Positions 25,075 through 37,500 of a stretch of DNA of 64,000 bases are shown piece after piece; the first letter of the stretch is position 1; the number at the start of each line of letters is the position of its first letter. The translations under genes and the position numbers were made by a program. The notes beneath the pieces were generated by a model that saw only the letters and a program-made list of their open reading frames with translations, had not been told where the DNA came from and made no database searches. Location of the stretch: the NCBI GenBank assembly GCA_036345935.2, contig JADWOT020000006.1, positions 3,537,543-3,601,542 on the forward strand. The letters are read 5' to 3'. Source of the DNA: Taenia hydatigena (taxonomy: Eukaryota; Platyhelminthes; Cestoda; Cyclophyllidea; Taeniidae).

Positions 25075-26030
25075 GGTGCAATCACATGGTAATTCTCATT
25101 TTAAAAAAAGTTTTAAATTGATACAATGGTAGTTTGGTGCCACCGATCAGCTAACAATAATCACAGCCATTAAAAGCACTTTTTCAAATAGAGCTAAAAG
25201 TGATTTTGTCATTACTTTCACTATTCACTTTTATTTACTGAAATCAGTAAAGATCAGCTTTTACTGCGTTTCCTGCTTTTACAAAAGGGAAATGTCTCAT
25301 AGAAGGTGATTCCTGCCTAGGTGAAAGGTCTCGGATAAAGATGTTCTTAACTAGGCTACCAGTTAGTGTTGATGGACTAGGCCTGGGCTACTGACGTTTT
25401 CACGGATGAAGATAAACAACAGTCTAAACGTCACTCCCGTACTCCTACGGATTAGCAATAGAATTTTAGTAAAATAAAGTCCGATATGACTTTGACTGTG
25501 TGGTTTTGGCTGGCAAATCACGCAATTTTACTACTTGCCTCTCAATTTCATTTGTAATCCTTGTACGTCATGTCTCTTCATTTACTGTACCTTTTCGCTC
25601 CTGAATACTCCATAGACGTGCTTCTTAGGCTTTGATTTGCCAAAATTTCGTCTTTAGGATCGTTCTTTGTAGCATCAAATGCATGTGCCAGAGGATGAAT
25701 AGTCGATCAACCATTCAGTCTGTCGACTTTGACAAAGTGAAGCGAAAAAAATTCAACTAAATCATTTTCCAAAATGTTTAAATAAGGAATAGTGTAGTAA
25801 ATGTTGCCGTTCTTGTCCAGTTAAATAAACAAAAGTAAGGGGTGTGATTTGCAGATTGAGAGTAGAATAAATAAAGCATCCTCGGTTTTGGATAGTCGCT
25901 CAGTCCTGAGCAATGCAAACAGTCGAATATATTCTTGCAGTACTAACCCAGTTATTTGCAAAAGCATGAGATTTATGACTAAGTGTAGGATCTGCAGTAT
26001 GCAGCTCAAGTGATTTAGGCTTGCACATCT
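25075..26030. repeat. Core block C/R, copy 2
   Basis: Homologous to 4200-5050 and 38830-39520. GGTGCCACCGATCAGCTAAC near 25136 pairs with ATGCCACCGCTCCGCTAAC near 38855, and CTTGCCTCTCAATTxCA occurs near 25534 and 39225. The start also resembles block R at 43.85 and 49.06 kb. No gene. Confidence 0.65.
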
Positions 26031-28689
26031 CCTCACTGAGAATTAGGCTCTGAAAGGAAGGCTGATGCACCCATATCCTCTGCAAGGCGACAAGCACGTA
26101 ACGAGCCTAGGAGAAGTTAGTTAAGCAGCTTGGCGACCGAGCAGCCCCAAGTCACTCGACGCTTTCAAATCGTCGACTGCAAGACAGTGCATTTTGAAAT
26201 CGTTTAATATCTCTGCTTCGATGCGGTATTTTCCTCTTCAGCACCCATTGTTTGCGAGGCAAAAAAGGGTACCTTATTGTGTTTTTACTAATAAATTGTC
26301 CTTCCTTCGATTTCTCCCTGCCCTTTTCCTTCTGCACGAGCTTCCTTACCTCTATTTGCCTAATCGTCAAAATCTACTAGAGTGAAATTGGGAAAAATGC
26401 AGACAGTTGGGTAGTTACTGGTGCGTAGCAATGGCTTAGGTTGCTATGACTTTATGCAAACATGTTTAAGCAAACGAAAAGAGAAACAAAACGCATGCAC
26501 GCACCCGGATCCCTTAAATATACTGATTAATCTACTGGTTAAGTAAGCATACGCTGGCGTAACCTCTGGTAGCAGTCACAGATATAAAGATTGTCACTTT
26601 GGGTCGCCTACATTGTCGCAGTCGTATCCGCCTGCCAGAAGAAGTGGTCAGTTGAGATAGAAGAGAAGCTAAAACTTTACGTCATCTTTCTGCTCATCAT
26701 CACTGCGAGGCGGTGATTTCGGATTTAATCAAAAGGGTAAATTTAGAGAGGCAAAGCGCATGTCCAGACCCGACCTCAATTAAAAGAATGCGCACCGTCA
26801 AAAAACAGCATATGTTGCCTTATACACCCTAGCCTTCCAGAGGTTCCTTTTCCTTCTAAAGTAGTAAAATTCATCGTGCAGGCGAAATTGGCAGGTTGGG
26901 ATCTCATTGAGAAGGGGACGCTAAATTGCAGCGGTGATTGTTTTAACGAGTAGCGTTCCTAAAGGGCTTTTCATGTAGCAGTTTACTTTATCCTTAAAAA
27001 AAATACGAAATTAGTTGCCAATTTATATTGCGCATCTAACTAATTTAATCGTTAACCTATTAACCAAGTGTCGACAGAAATGTGCTCTATCCGCGATTCA
27101 CTGCTAATTATAGTGAACTCTCCAAGACTAGGCGGAATTATAATTCCTCCATGCAAAGTGCTTTACTAACAGTTTACAACAGTGACTTAAGGAAGCTAAA
27201 CAATGGAGGTAACTAGTTTTTACCTCTTTTGTTTGATTATTTATGGCGACTACCTAGGTAGGAAGACACCATCGCAGATGTCAACAATATTAATGTGTCC
27301 TATCAATGGTGAGCCGTGATTTTCTCAGAGGTGTGAAGCTCAACCCCATGGCAGACCTCAAAATCAGATCAATTTTAAAGCATCACCACACTCTGAGGTT
27401 TGTAAACTTAGACACTCTTACCGGTTGGAGTCTGTTTGTTGTTTAGACTTTCCACTGCATCGTATTTGGCTGTGATGAGTCGGCGGCCTTATTATTGCCC
27501 ACTTTTATTCGCTGAGGCCAACTTTGTTGTACTGGTGATAGGCTGTTTTTACTGAAGTCAGGGCTATTCATTCATCAAGAAGAAGGGGACACAATAAATG
27601 CTGCTCAACAAACACTTTCAAACTTGTGACCTGCAATTTGAAAGCAAGTGCACTGTTAAAGCACAAAGCATAAGTATTAGAAAACAAGTAGTCAGTCCCA
27701 TTATAGCGTGCTTGTGTGGAAAATACTTTCATCCGAATCATTTTTTGGTCCCATGCGATCCTGTGAAGTGTATTAGGCTGGAGCACTGGATCAGTGTTTT
27801 CGCCTAGTGGATAGATTCCCTCCCTGAAAATGGCGTGCTCACAATTGCTTTGTACAAGCTGCCTCCGGGCGTGTAGGCTAACAGTCTCTTTGTTAAGAAA
27901 TGTTAAATCGAAATTGAAATATAAAATCTAATTCCCTGCTTATATATCAGGTAAAATTAATCGTTTATTATCTGCATGGCTCATCGCTGCAATGTAAAAG
28001 ACTAATCCTCGTCCTGAAGGACAACATTTTGACGGAAAAGGTTTCACCCTAAGATATTAAGGAATTTTTCCTTACGACAGACTCTTCTTTTAGAAGAGTC
28101 CCTTATTCCTCTAAAATGAAAATTTTTGCATCACAACTTCTCGTTTGCTTATCACACTCATGTCAAAACAGTAGTAGATGCATAAAGAAAAGCAGCAAGC
28201 ATGCTGTTTCGGGTGAACTCACATGCAATCATTCAACTTTTCTAAAGCAGTTCATGGTGTGATTCACTGGAATATGGCCGACTGGTACCCTTACATCTAA
28301 CTCTGACTCCGTTAGGAGCGACAGATGCCAGCGTCGGATTATTTAGCATGCAGCCACCACAGTTTGTGACCCTTTTTGCATTCAGATTTGTATGAACTTG
28401 GTTTTTCGATATGAGAGTATCACAAAACTTATTTGGTCTTAAAACATGCCAATTAACATTTCATCGTGAATATCGCTGAAGCCTTTCTTGAAGACGAAAG
28501 AAGCCACCATTCTTAGGACAGAATATGTGCTGTTTGTATGCATGGTCCGGAGGTCACGCCGCCAAAGGAAAGTCCAATGAGGAAGCCATTGTTAGCCCCG
28601 TAACCAAAACGGGGAATTAAGCAATAAAATCAAGACAACTAAAGTGTTATTGTTCTCAAATCACCTTATTGCCTGTTAAGTAATGACAC
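26031..28689. repeat. Block D, copy 1
   Basis: Direct collinear paralogue of 39690-42395 (offset about 13.7 kb). Anchors are GTAAGCATACGCTGGCGTAA near 26542 against GTAAGCATATATTGGCGTGA near 40205, GCAGCGGTGATTGTTTTAA near 26927 against GCAGTGGTGAATGTTTTAA near 40779, TGTCCTATCAATGGTGAGCC near 27296 against TGTCCTACTAATGGTGGGTT near 41125, and ATTGCTTTGTAxAA near 27843 and 41631. ATGGTCCGGAGGTCACGCCG near 28542 pairs with ATGGCCCAGAAGTCATATCG near 42231. All frames are short and broken. Confidence 0.68.
28059..28100. other. Two adjacent short hairpins
   Basis: AAGGAATTTTTCCTT (28059-28073) and GACTCTTCTTTTAGAAGAGTC (28080-28100) are perfect stems of 6 bp and 9 bp with 3-nt loops. They are not seen at the paralogous position in block D copy 2. 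This is not a histone-mRNA stem-loop. Function is unknown and chance is possible. Confidence 0.6.
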
Positions 28690-28975
28690 GTTTAAACCAG
28701 TTTTATAGATAAAATTTAATTTCTCAACATCGCTATTTCGATTTGTAGGTAATGAATTTGGCGGCGTTATGGAAAGCTTTCTACAAACATTTTTACCCCA
28801 AAGGATTTAAGATAGCATGCTTAACACCAAAAAATCTTTCATTTAACTGTTTATCATGGAAAGAGGAGGTGGTATCATGCGAACACCAATTTTTTTACAA
28901 GGAAACTCTTTCGCCCTAATAATGCAGGCCTCCAATGGTGCAAACACTTAGTTGTATATATACTAAATACGCCCG
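28690..28975 (+). repeat. Block E, copy 1
   Basis: Matches 31160-31540, 42395-42800 and 62440-62810. CTACAAACATTTTTACCCC near 28781 pairs with CCACAAACATTTTTGCCTA near 42480. GCAAACACTTAGTTGTATAT near 28939 pairs with the GCAGACATTTAATTGTAGG word near 31318. Confidence 0.58.
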
Positions 28976-29439
28976 ATTTAAAGTCGTCGGAATGGTGCCT
29001 TAGTCATCACCAGTCGTGAGTAAAAACGAACACTCGTTTGCCACTTTGAAGGCATGCGTTGGCAGAATCATGCAGTTGTCTTAGCGAATTGTTTGCTTGT
29101 CATGGCTAGGCATCAAGGAGAGCGAGTGGAAGTGAAAGCTGTGAAGGGATGAATGGTGAGATAAAGATCCTGTTTTCGTCCTCCGACTTACATTGTACTA
29201 AGTTGAGTATGTCTGGCACATTTCTTCTACCATAAATTGTTCAACCAGAACAGAGTAAAGGAATTATTATGCTCATGCATTACGGCGAGTGTTTGGTTAA
29301 ATTCGTTGTTTTGATTACGCGGGCAATTAAGGCTCCGCCTTTATGCCTCCGGCGAGTGGCAAGACCCCTGGGTCAGTACAGTATCCCTCCATTCTTCCCA
29401 CCTAGAAATTTGCGACCTCTACTGAGATACTGTTTTTAC
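28976..29439. other. Spacer between E and X
   Basis: No gene and no recognised repeat. Confidence 0.4.
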
Positions 29440-29960
29440 TATTTTCATACTATTTTTCAGTTTGATTAAAGCGTTATTCAATGAGTACCTACCTTAAAGA
29501 CAGCAAACTAAAATTTGACTGAGCTTTTAGAACTTCTTCTTCACTTATTTTTCATTGCCAAGCATTGTCAGTTATTGCAAAGAATAAATTATGAAAAGTG
29601 TTATGACTTCCTTTTGTTCTCTTACTTCACACGACTTCTACTTGCCTTGCTTTCTTACTCTCCGCACTGAGTCCTCAGCCTTCTACTAAATGAGCCCTAA
29701 CCTGTGAGGACAAAAGCCAGAGACCTTCAATACTCGCTAAATGGTGATAGTTGGAAGGATCCGCCTCACATTTAATCAAGCCACTTTATTACCTAGTCTC
29801 ATGCAACCCAGACGGTCTCATTAACAAGAGATGGGGCGAAGTTAAGTTCCTTCAAGCGGACAGTCGGGTAAGATTTATTGCCTTAAAAACGCCAAGTTTT
29901 CCAAGGTAAAAGAAGTACATTTACGGAAGAAAAGATAGCTATTTTACAGCTATCAAAAAC
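29440..29960 (+). repeat. Block X, copy 1
   Basis: Matches 31750-32445 and 32446-32883. TGGTGATAGTTGGAAGGA near 29742 pairs with TGGTGATAGTTAGGAGGG near 32021. TCTCATGCAACCCAGACGGT near 29797 pairs with TCTCATGCGACCCAGAAGGT near 32075. Its tail TACATTTACGGAAGAAAAGA near 29917 aligns with TACTTACGGACAGAAACGGT near 32598. Confidence 0.68.
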
Positions 29961-30179
29961 AAAATGTTGTGCATTAGGTGAAGTGCAACTGGGTTTCCAA
30001 ATCGGAGTAACATCTAGCCAAGTAGTCCGAAATGACTTACGAGGAATCAGGAAACCTTGTACAATGCAAAGTCTGAAACCAGTAGGCCCATCGCAAATAC
30101 CACACGATGTGACAGTTGACTTCGTTACGCTCCGCATAGCGACTGTTTTGACACCTCCTGTGGGTTGCATCTGTAGCCT

Positions 30180-31158
30180 ACTGGTTTGAACTAGAGGATG
30201 TGGAGATAATAGGGAATAATTATGTGCAATAATTGCACTAAACATAGCACAGATAAATAAAACCCAAGGCTAATCCATTAACAGGAAATAAAGGAGGTGT
30301 GTCAATAGACACTCAAATGAGTGAGTTTTATTATTTACCTACCTAACTGACCTTGGTCACCATCAAAGTGTACTTTTGGGAATCTCATTAAGGCCATTTT
30401 CTTCTTATTTACAACGACTGGCTGACCGAAACCCCTTTGTCATTTACACATAAAAGGTGATTTGAAGCTGCCTAGCCACCAGGTAAACAGAGTCGCTCTT
30501 CTCTAGTCTTGTCCCACCTAAAGAACAATTAGTTATTTTCGGTTTCCTCAGTCTTCTGCACATCAATCATGCACATTCGCCCATGTTACTAGGACTTTTA
30601 TGACTTCTTACCTGGTAAGTCGAGATCTATCCACCACTTGAATGGATCCGATGCTCTTCCTAGGCAATAATTTGCGTCACTGAATCGGCGAAGTAGAAAG
30701 AAGCGTTGCTTTTGGTTTTTCAAGACAACACAAGGTCTCATGCTTCAAATGACCGAACCCGACCCAAAGAAAAAGCGAAAGGGGAAGGAGAGATGACGCT
30801 TCATTCGCATCTTTAACCAACTTGTTGGCCTCTGTATCCTCCTGGCTAACATAGCTTGATGTGATTAATGCCATTTATTCTTGACCTAAGGACTACAATC
30901 CATTGTGGAATTGGGAAAATAAGTGGAACATAAAACTAAAAGGATAATGGAGGCGGCTAGGCTGCCTTCTTCTACTATCAAATCGTTTTACAGGGGTGAA
31001 ATTTCAAGCTCGGGTGTCGTGAGACAAGGAGCGAAATCTCGAAGTGCTCAAGTTGTATAATCATTAAAAATTATCGAAACTCTTCGAATAACAATTCCCG
31101 GTTGCAAAGCTTCAGCTATGAGGAAACCAAACCACCATTTTAGCAGATAATCCGATCG
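30180..31158 (+). repeat. Block Y, copy 1
   Basis: Matches 33400-34430. ATGCTTCAAATGACCGAACC near 30740 corresponds to ATGTTTTCACTGACCACGCC near 33969. GAGAGATGACGCTTCATTCG near 30788 corresponds to GAGAGATGCTGCTTTATTCC near 34012. GGTTGCAAAGCTTCAGCTATGAGG near 31103 corresponds to GGTTGCAAAACTGCTATTATGAGG near 34340. No conserved frame. Confidence 0.66.
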
Positions 31159-31159
31159 T

Positions 31160-31540
31160 CCACACTCCAAAAATTTTTTGCTTAGTACGCTTTATGATAA
31201 TAAACTTTGCGTCTTTAAAAAGTGCCGTGGAAGAAAGTTGATGGTGGTGTGTAGATGTCAACTTTCTACCGAGAAGTAAATAATTCTGTTTTTCTACAAA
31301 ATTTACCCCTCAAACGATGCAGACATTTAATTGTAGGTATTTTAAATGTGACTATTAGAGTAGCAGTAAAATGTTGTTACAACCACACTCTTCTGCTTAA
31401 GCAGTTAAAGGAAAAATAAAAAAACGCAGATCTCACCAAACCTCCTTTCTTGCTACTTATGGAGGCACAATGCGTCCTAATCACTCAGCTACCTTGACGA
31501 CCACCTCTATTTATTGTGAAGCTACATCTAGGGAGTAAAC
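31160..31540 (+). repeat. Block E, copy 2
   Basis: Paralogue of 42395-42800. GTCTTTAAAAAGTGCCGTGG near 31211 pairs with ACTTCTTTAAAAAGCATCTT near 42538, and AAATAATTCTGTTTTTCTAC near 31279 with AAATGATTCTGTTTTGCCGC near 42606. TTATGGAGGCACAATGCG near 31457 pairs with TTATGGAGGGACAATCAT near 62737. Confidence 0.68.
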
Positions 31541-31749
31541 TGGAAGTATAATATGTAAAAATTCGAATTTTGTGATGGAGATCTCATTTGCCCCTTTTGA
31601 CTTGTACTCCTAAATGCTGTGTACTTCTAGTTTTATTTTGCCTTTCAGAGCAGACTTTTCAATTTAATTGTCGGCATAAAAGAAGAGATTGTTTGTTCGA
31701 ATTCATGTTCTGGATACGCCTAGAATGATAAGCCTATTTTTAAGGTTCT

Positions 31750-32445
31750 TTTTTTCCTCCCAGTTTTGTTTAAGGTGTATTTCAATGAGCAGCTATTACG
31801 ATAGTGGTCTACGAACTTTAGATTAAGCCTTTTTAATTTCCTCTAAGTTAATCTTCTATCATTTATCTCCAACTAGTTACTGAGAGCTTCATCAGCAGCG
31901 ACTTAAAAAGGAAGGTCTTGTGGCTCCCTCGTGTCCGCTTGCTACGCCCTATTTCCTCATACTTCCACTGGCTTTTTCTCCCCATTGTTTCAAACACCTG
32001 CCAACGACTTCACTCTCCCATTGGTGATAGTTAGGAGGGGTTAAGGCGTATTCCAGTAAAAAACTCTTAACCCTTCTCATGCGACCCAGAAGGTCTTATT
32101 GATAGAAGAAAAGAAGCCGAGACCTCTCAAACGGACAATCAGATGAGACTTAATTGCTTATTAACTCTTATGCTACTTGGACTACAAAGACGAAAACGAT
32201 TTCTTCGAGACAACTGAAACAGGTAGCCCTTCATGTAACGATTCAAAACATTCCTCCTTGCATTCGTAAAGATACTAATACGAATGCTTAATTCTCCTAT
32301 CAAAGATTATCAGATAACCTTGCTTTGCGTACAACTCCTCTTTTTACTTCTAAAAAATGAAAGATCTGAAGTCAGAGAGTGTAACAGTTGACTAGTGCGC
32401 TTCGTGTAGCCTCCAATAGAGCACTCTCTGTAGGTCTCACCCGTG
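31750..32445 (+). repeat. Block X, copy 2, first tandem unit
   Basis: The tandem unit proper starts at 32075 (TCTCATGCGACCC) and is repeated from 32446 (TCTTATGCGACCC), a period of 371 bp. The lead-in 31750-32074 matches 29440-29796 only. Confidence 0.7.
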
Positions 32446-32883
32446 TCTTATGCGACCCAGACGATCCGATCAATGAAAGATGAAAGGTCAGGATCTCTCA
32501 AACAGAGAGTCAGGTTATGCTTAGTTATGCATCAATCTCTTTGTTGCTCAGATCGCAAAGTCGAAAGTGGGGGATTTTCTTTGAGGGAACTTTAAGTTAC
32601 TTACGGACAGAAACGGTAGCCCTTCATGTAACCACCTAAAAATCCTTTTGTGCATCAGTTGGGAGAGTAAAGCAAATGCTAGTTCTCCTAGTCGAAGATC
32701 ATTCAGCTAAAAGGAATTAAATAAGATAAAGGGAACCAGAAGGTCTTGCATCGCGTATAACCCCTCGTATCGCCCCTAAATAATGAATGACCTCGAATCA
32801 TGAGGCCTATTACAGACACATGGTGTTATAGTTGACTGCAGCGTTGAGTTAAGTGAAGAGCCCCCTGTTGGTCGCACCTGTAT
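32446..32883 (+). repeat. Block X, copy 2, second tandem unit
   Basis: Shares GGTAGCCCTTCATGTAAC (32223 and 32616), the AATGCTxxATTCTCCTA/AATGCTAGTTCTCCTA words and the GTTGACT words near 32388 and 32831 with the first unit. Unit length is about 437 bp because of insertions. Confidence 0.7.
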
Positions 32884-33399
32884 CCTAATAGTTTATGACT
32901 CGCGGATACGGTACTAAGAGGAATTTAAAAGTTCCCCTGGTAATAAGTCGATCAACTACCAAGGAGGATTTAAAGGGACTTATCCTAAAATTCTTATCCT
33001 CATCTTATTGGTTAAAATAGGAGGATCCTGTTATCTACTCACCCTGAGTGGCGGGATCAACGTAAAGTTTTCTGGAGTTTATCGCTAAGTGGGCTAAATT
33101 ATGACTGACTGCCTTGTTGAGTCCTCATCGGTATTTGCGTTTAACAGATCAAGAATACCTTGAACAATTGGCTGTGACATCAATCAGCCCTCATTGTTGC
33201 CATGAGTGACCAAATGCACACTCAACGCCCACCCAAGGGGGTAGTTTTCTCGTAGTTTGCTAGCTATGAGACTTTTGGCTATGCAAACGTTTTGAATCGT
33301 CACAGGCCTCACACGTGCTCTATCTTAATTCGAGGCTGTGAAAGGGGTGCTGTGTGGAGAAATAAGCTATTGTGACATGTTAATTGGGTCTGATGACTC
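32884..33399. other. Spacer after the X tandem
   Basis: No gene and no confident match. A degenerate third start of the X unit may lie at 32882-32905. Confidence 0.35.
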
Positions 33400-34430
33400 A
33401 AGACTTCTTTATTGCTAAAAATAACTAGGGTCTTAAAATTGCGTCACCAATGGATTAAGTCGTGCAAGAACTCTCATTATCCAAAGTGTATTTAATTTAT
33501 GATCTGGACCATAGGCAATCACGCTTAAACCAGAATCATCTCATTTCGTATTCATGTTTAATTTGTAAATTAGTCTCTGTAGCATTAGGAATCAAATTGT
33601 TATCTTACATAAGCATGCCATTTTACAGTCTGCTGTCCAAGTCAGTGTGCCGCATAAGTAAGATGTGCTCTTGACTGTGATGGGCGCTGTAGTGATGCAG
33701 AGATGTTAGAAACAATGAGAAAATAAACCTTACGCTGGATTACACTCTACAATTTGTTCCTCCTAATGAAAGCTGGGCGTTTGCTGCCTCCCTTAGACCT
33801 TCCAAACATTATTAATGCACATACTTTCATTCTACCGTGACTTCCACTACTTTTTACCTTGTAGACTGCGATCTCTTCACAACTCAAACGTGTCCGATAC
33901 GCATTCTGGGGAACAGACCAAATACTAAGTCAGTGGATTGAAAGAAGTTTCGCATTTAGCCTAGGTCTTATGTTTTCACTGACCACGCCCGACCATGAAA
34001 AGAGATTACGGTGAGAGATGCTGCTTTATTCCCCTCCTCGTCCTCTTTTTACCTCGTTCTTTTAATTATCATTTTGATTATCATTTTTTTAAAATAAGAC
34101 ACAAACAGTCGTGAACCAGGGATGATAGGTAAAAAGTAAAGGTGGAGAGGAAATAGAAATGATCAGATTGCTTTTATGATTAAAGAATATTTTAGATAGA
34201 CGAAATTTGTAAGCTGGGCCTTATTTCAGTTAATATAATTCAAAAAGAGGCTCCAGTGATTGCTTTAGTTTTAGCAGATGTATCACCAATTTGTTTAGCT
34301 ACTTTAAATTTTTTCCACCTGCAAGGTATCAAACATCGTGGTTGCAAAACTGCTATTATGAGGACACCAAATAGCTGCTTAACCGTCTTGTGACAGCCAT
34401 TCCGGCAGCCTGCACTCAAAGACATCGTTT
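33400..34430 (+). repeat. Block Y, copy 2
   Basis: Paralogue of 30180-31158; offset about 3.2 kb. Contains a short direct repeat of ATTATCATTTTG (34065-34088). No gene. Confidence 0.65.
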
Positions 34431-34559
34431 GGAGTGTTGTGTGGTGAGTTTATTCGGTTCCAAAGCATCACAATCGTGCCATTCAGCTAGAATAAATACA
34501 CGAAGGAAGAATGCAGACAGATTGAAAACAAAAGAATAAACGTCTCTACACTCCATTCA

Positions 34560-37500
34560 CTGGAATCCATTGTACCAAGCTGAAAATACATCTAGGCGGA
34601 GTAGACTGACTGCAGAAGTATACAAATCTCCAGATCTGGGAGAACTTGTGAGCTTCAGGATGGGAGGATTTACAAGACACCCAAATCTCAAGAATGACAA
34701 CCTCACTGACGCCAACTAAAACACTGCTTGCTCACTTCTATCTGCTGGGTAACACATGCCTTATAGCCACAATTAACTAGTGTTGTCCTGACATTAGTCA
34801 ATCATGAAACCGGTTTGGTGTTCGTTCATGTGTGTTTCGGATATTCCAATGCTTGCACATAGATCCACAGGAGTGTGTATCAACCCCACTGCTGCGCTTA
34901 CTGATATAGGCTCGCAGTGTGTAATTTCCCAAGCTCAAGGAATTTATTTCCCCGCTTTATGTTTTCTTGCAGTTTTATTGCTTGCTTGACAGCTTACTCA
35001 CCAACCAGCTTACCTACTTGAAGGAGAAGTGGAGTTCTAGTAATGGAGGCGAATGTGCACTCAGCGACTACCACTACTAGGCAGGAGGATGCCAGCGTCT
35101 CTCCCAATGCTAATTAATTTGCTTTCCTCTCCCCACCCCTCATTATGTGACTAATACATTAATTGGCTGAATTTGAAAGAGTCCTTTCCATTCGCAGACG
35201 AGGTTGGATTTTGTGCATTTCTTTGTCAGCTAAGGTCACCTCCACTTTTAATGTGATAGCCTTCTGTGAATAAGTGAAATGGGAATTGGACAAATAGTAG
35301 GTGTCAATGCACATGAGACTGCTGTACGTTTCTCGTTTGCGGTCTCACTGGCTGCTTCGCGGTGATGCAGTGGCGATGGGCCCCTAGAGTGGAAGGAATG
35401 TGGTACACGGACCGAGCACTCACCTGAAAGTAGATGTCTTCGGTGGATTGGCTTGCATTTTGGCAGACAATGCAAAAAATCAGTTCATGCGTGGTAAAAG
35501 TGGTCTGAACTGCACTGATACGGCTCAATCTGATCTGATCTTAACACTGATCTGCACTCGGCTGCAGAGCTAACCTTCACATATGACATTGCGTTAAACA
35601 CCTCAACAGCTACTTCATTACATTCTGCATGGTAGTGGGTGCACTGCTCAGCGGCTCGTGCACTAAGAAAATTCATCCATAGACGATTGATTCCCAAAGT
35701 GATACAGTGCTCGAGTCAACACGGAATGTTGACCCTGTTGCACAAACAACCTATGCTACGAAGCAGGACAACTATTCTGCAGTGATTGATGTAAGCCGAC
35801 ACATCCTTCCTCCCTATTTACTAACACTGCTGGCAAATGTTAATCACAGATGGAATGGAGAGAAAAGTAATCACGCCTATCCAATTTTGCTTTTACTCTC
35901 AAACGGTTCGCTGTCCAAATAACCAACCACCTGTTCGAATGTCCCTCATCACGCAGAATGTCATCGAGGTAGACCTGGTGCACTTTGAGACTCGTTCCAC
36001 TGCATCAGTCGACAAATATCCCCTTTCACCAGGGCTTGCAAGTCCGATATCGTTGGTGTACTTTGGGAAATAGGCACAAAGATATTTGTGCACATGTATC
36101 ATGCGTATGTGCAGACAGGTGGATGGACAGATGGACAGACAAGAGGCTGGATCGAAACACATCGATGTACTCTGGTGTTTGCAATGCACGACGAGTTATG
36201 CATCATTGTACTGTGCTGAAGTAAAGCAGCATGAACTGAGATTCTGTATTCTCTACCGCTACTACACTTGACTGACTTGTCGATTCGGCTGATGCTTCAA
36301 ATCCGTCCAGCCGACTATCACCTACTGAAACACACTGCTCTATCCCACTAAGTAAAGTTCTGACGGTGAAATTCGCATTGAACTTGCATAAATTCCTGTG
36401 TACAGTTGCTTGCTAAAATTGCATGCGGCGAGGCACCACTACAACGGGTAAGGAACAAAAAGGAGTTAATCAACCAACGATTGTTTGCCAATATGACTCT
36501 CTTGCCTAAAGCTTTGTCCCTGAAAGTAAATAGTGTAATACTTTGTTTGACATGATTGCCAGTTTCGGTTTCAGTCAATTAGATGGCCGTATTGCCCTAG
36601 CCGCGTGGGCTGGCCTCTGGGCCGTGTCAGCAGTCCCATTCCTTCCTTTTATCAAACACATATTCTGCCCAAGAATTATGCCTTCTTTTGCCTTTGAGGA
36701 AGTCTTGGAGCATCTTATTTTCTTTTCCAACTCTCTGTTCCTTCCTGTCCAATTTTCTTTATATTCCACCCTGTTTTAATTTAAACGCAATTATGGAATT
36801 TTAAGAACTAAATTAGATTAAGGAATGCCTATGACAAGGAACATGGGATGTTGTTGATTTAATGCCCAACACAACCTCCCTATCTCCCGCAATCTGGAAG
36901 GAATCAAGTGGTTGCTATTGTCGTCAACAACGCGTCCTCCTCGTAAGAAAAGGTGGTTTGCGAAAATACGACTGCCATGCTGTTTGCGTCTCATGGTTCA
37001 AAACTGTCTGCTTACAAAGAGTGTAGTAGAGAGAAGGGAAAGGTGAACTGGCGTGAGAGTTTCTTAATGCTAATAACTGCCTCGAATCAAAGTGGTAGTC
37101 GACCTACCTGCAATAGATGGAGGCGCTTTGGACGTGTGACGATAAAAGCGAGTTCTCCGACTGGCACCGTGGGTTCGCGTTGCCATGCATTGCACCTTTG
37201 TGATTCTATAGTGAATTTGGCTACAATCAGTGGCGACAATCCCTTTCACTGTAATCCACGATTTCGCCATCGGTACCAGTCATTTGGCTTCCTCGAGAGA
37301 ACCAAACAGCAATGAGCTTGAGGTGAAATTCAATTCTACTTAGCCTCTCACAGCAGACGAGCTCGTTTAAGTGCACACTCACGCCTCCTACCCCGTGTGA
37401 GTCGGAACACAGGCGTTTGTCTGGTAAAGGCATTACGCATCAGGCAGACAATCGCTGCTGCAAGCGTTCAAAGCCATTTTGTGAGCCAAGGCATTCCGAC

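Noticed and set aside
28080..28100. Hairpin considered as a histone-mRNA 3' stem-loop or bacterial-type terminator
   Set aside because: The stem sequence and flanks do not match the histone consensus, and no gene precedes it.
31690..31710. GTTCGAATTC, considered as a tRNA B box
   Set aside because: No A box at the right distance and no cloverleaf stems.
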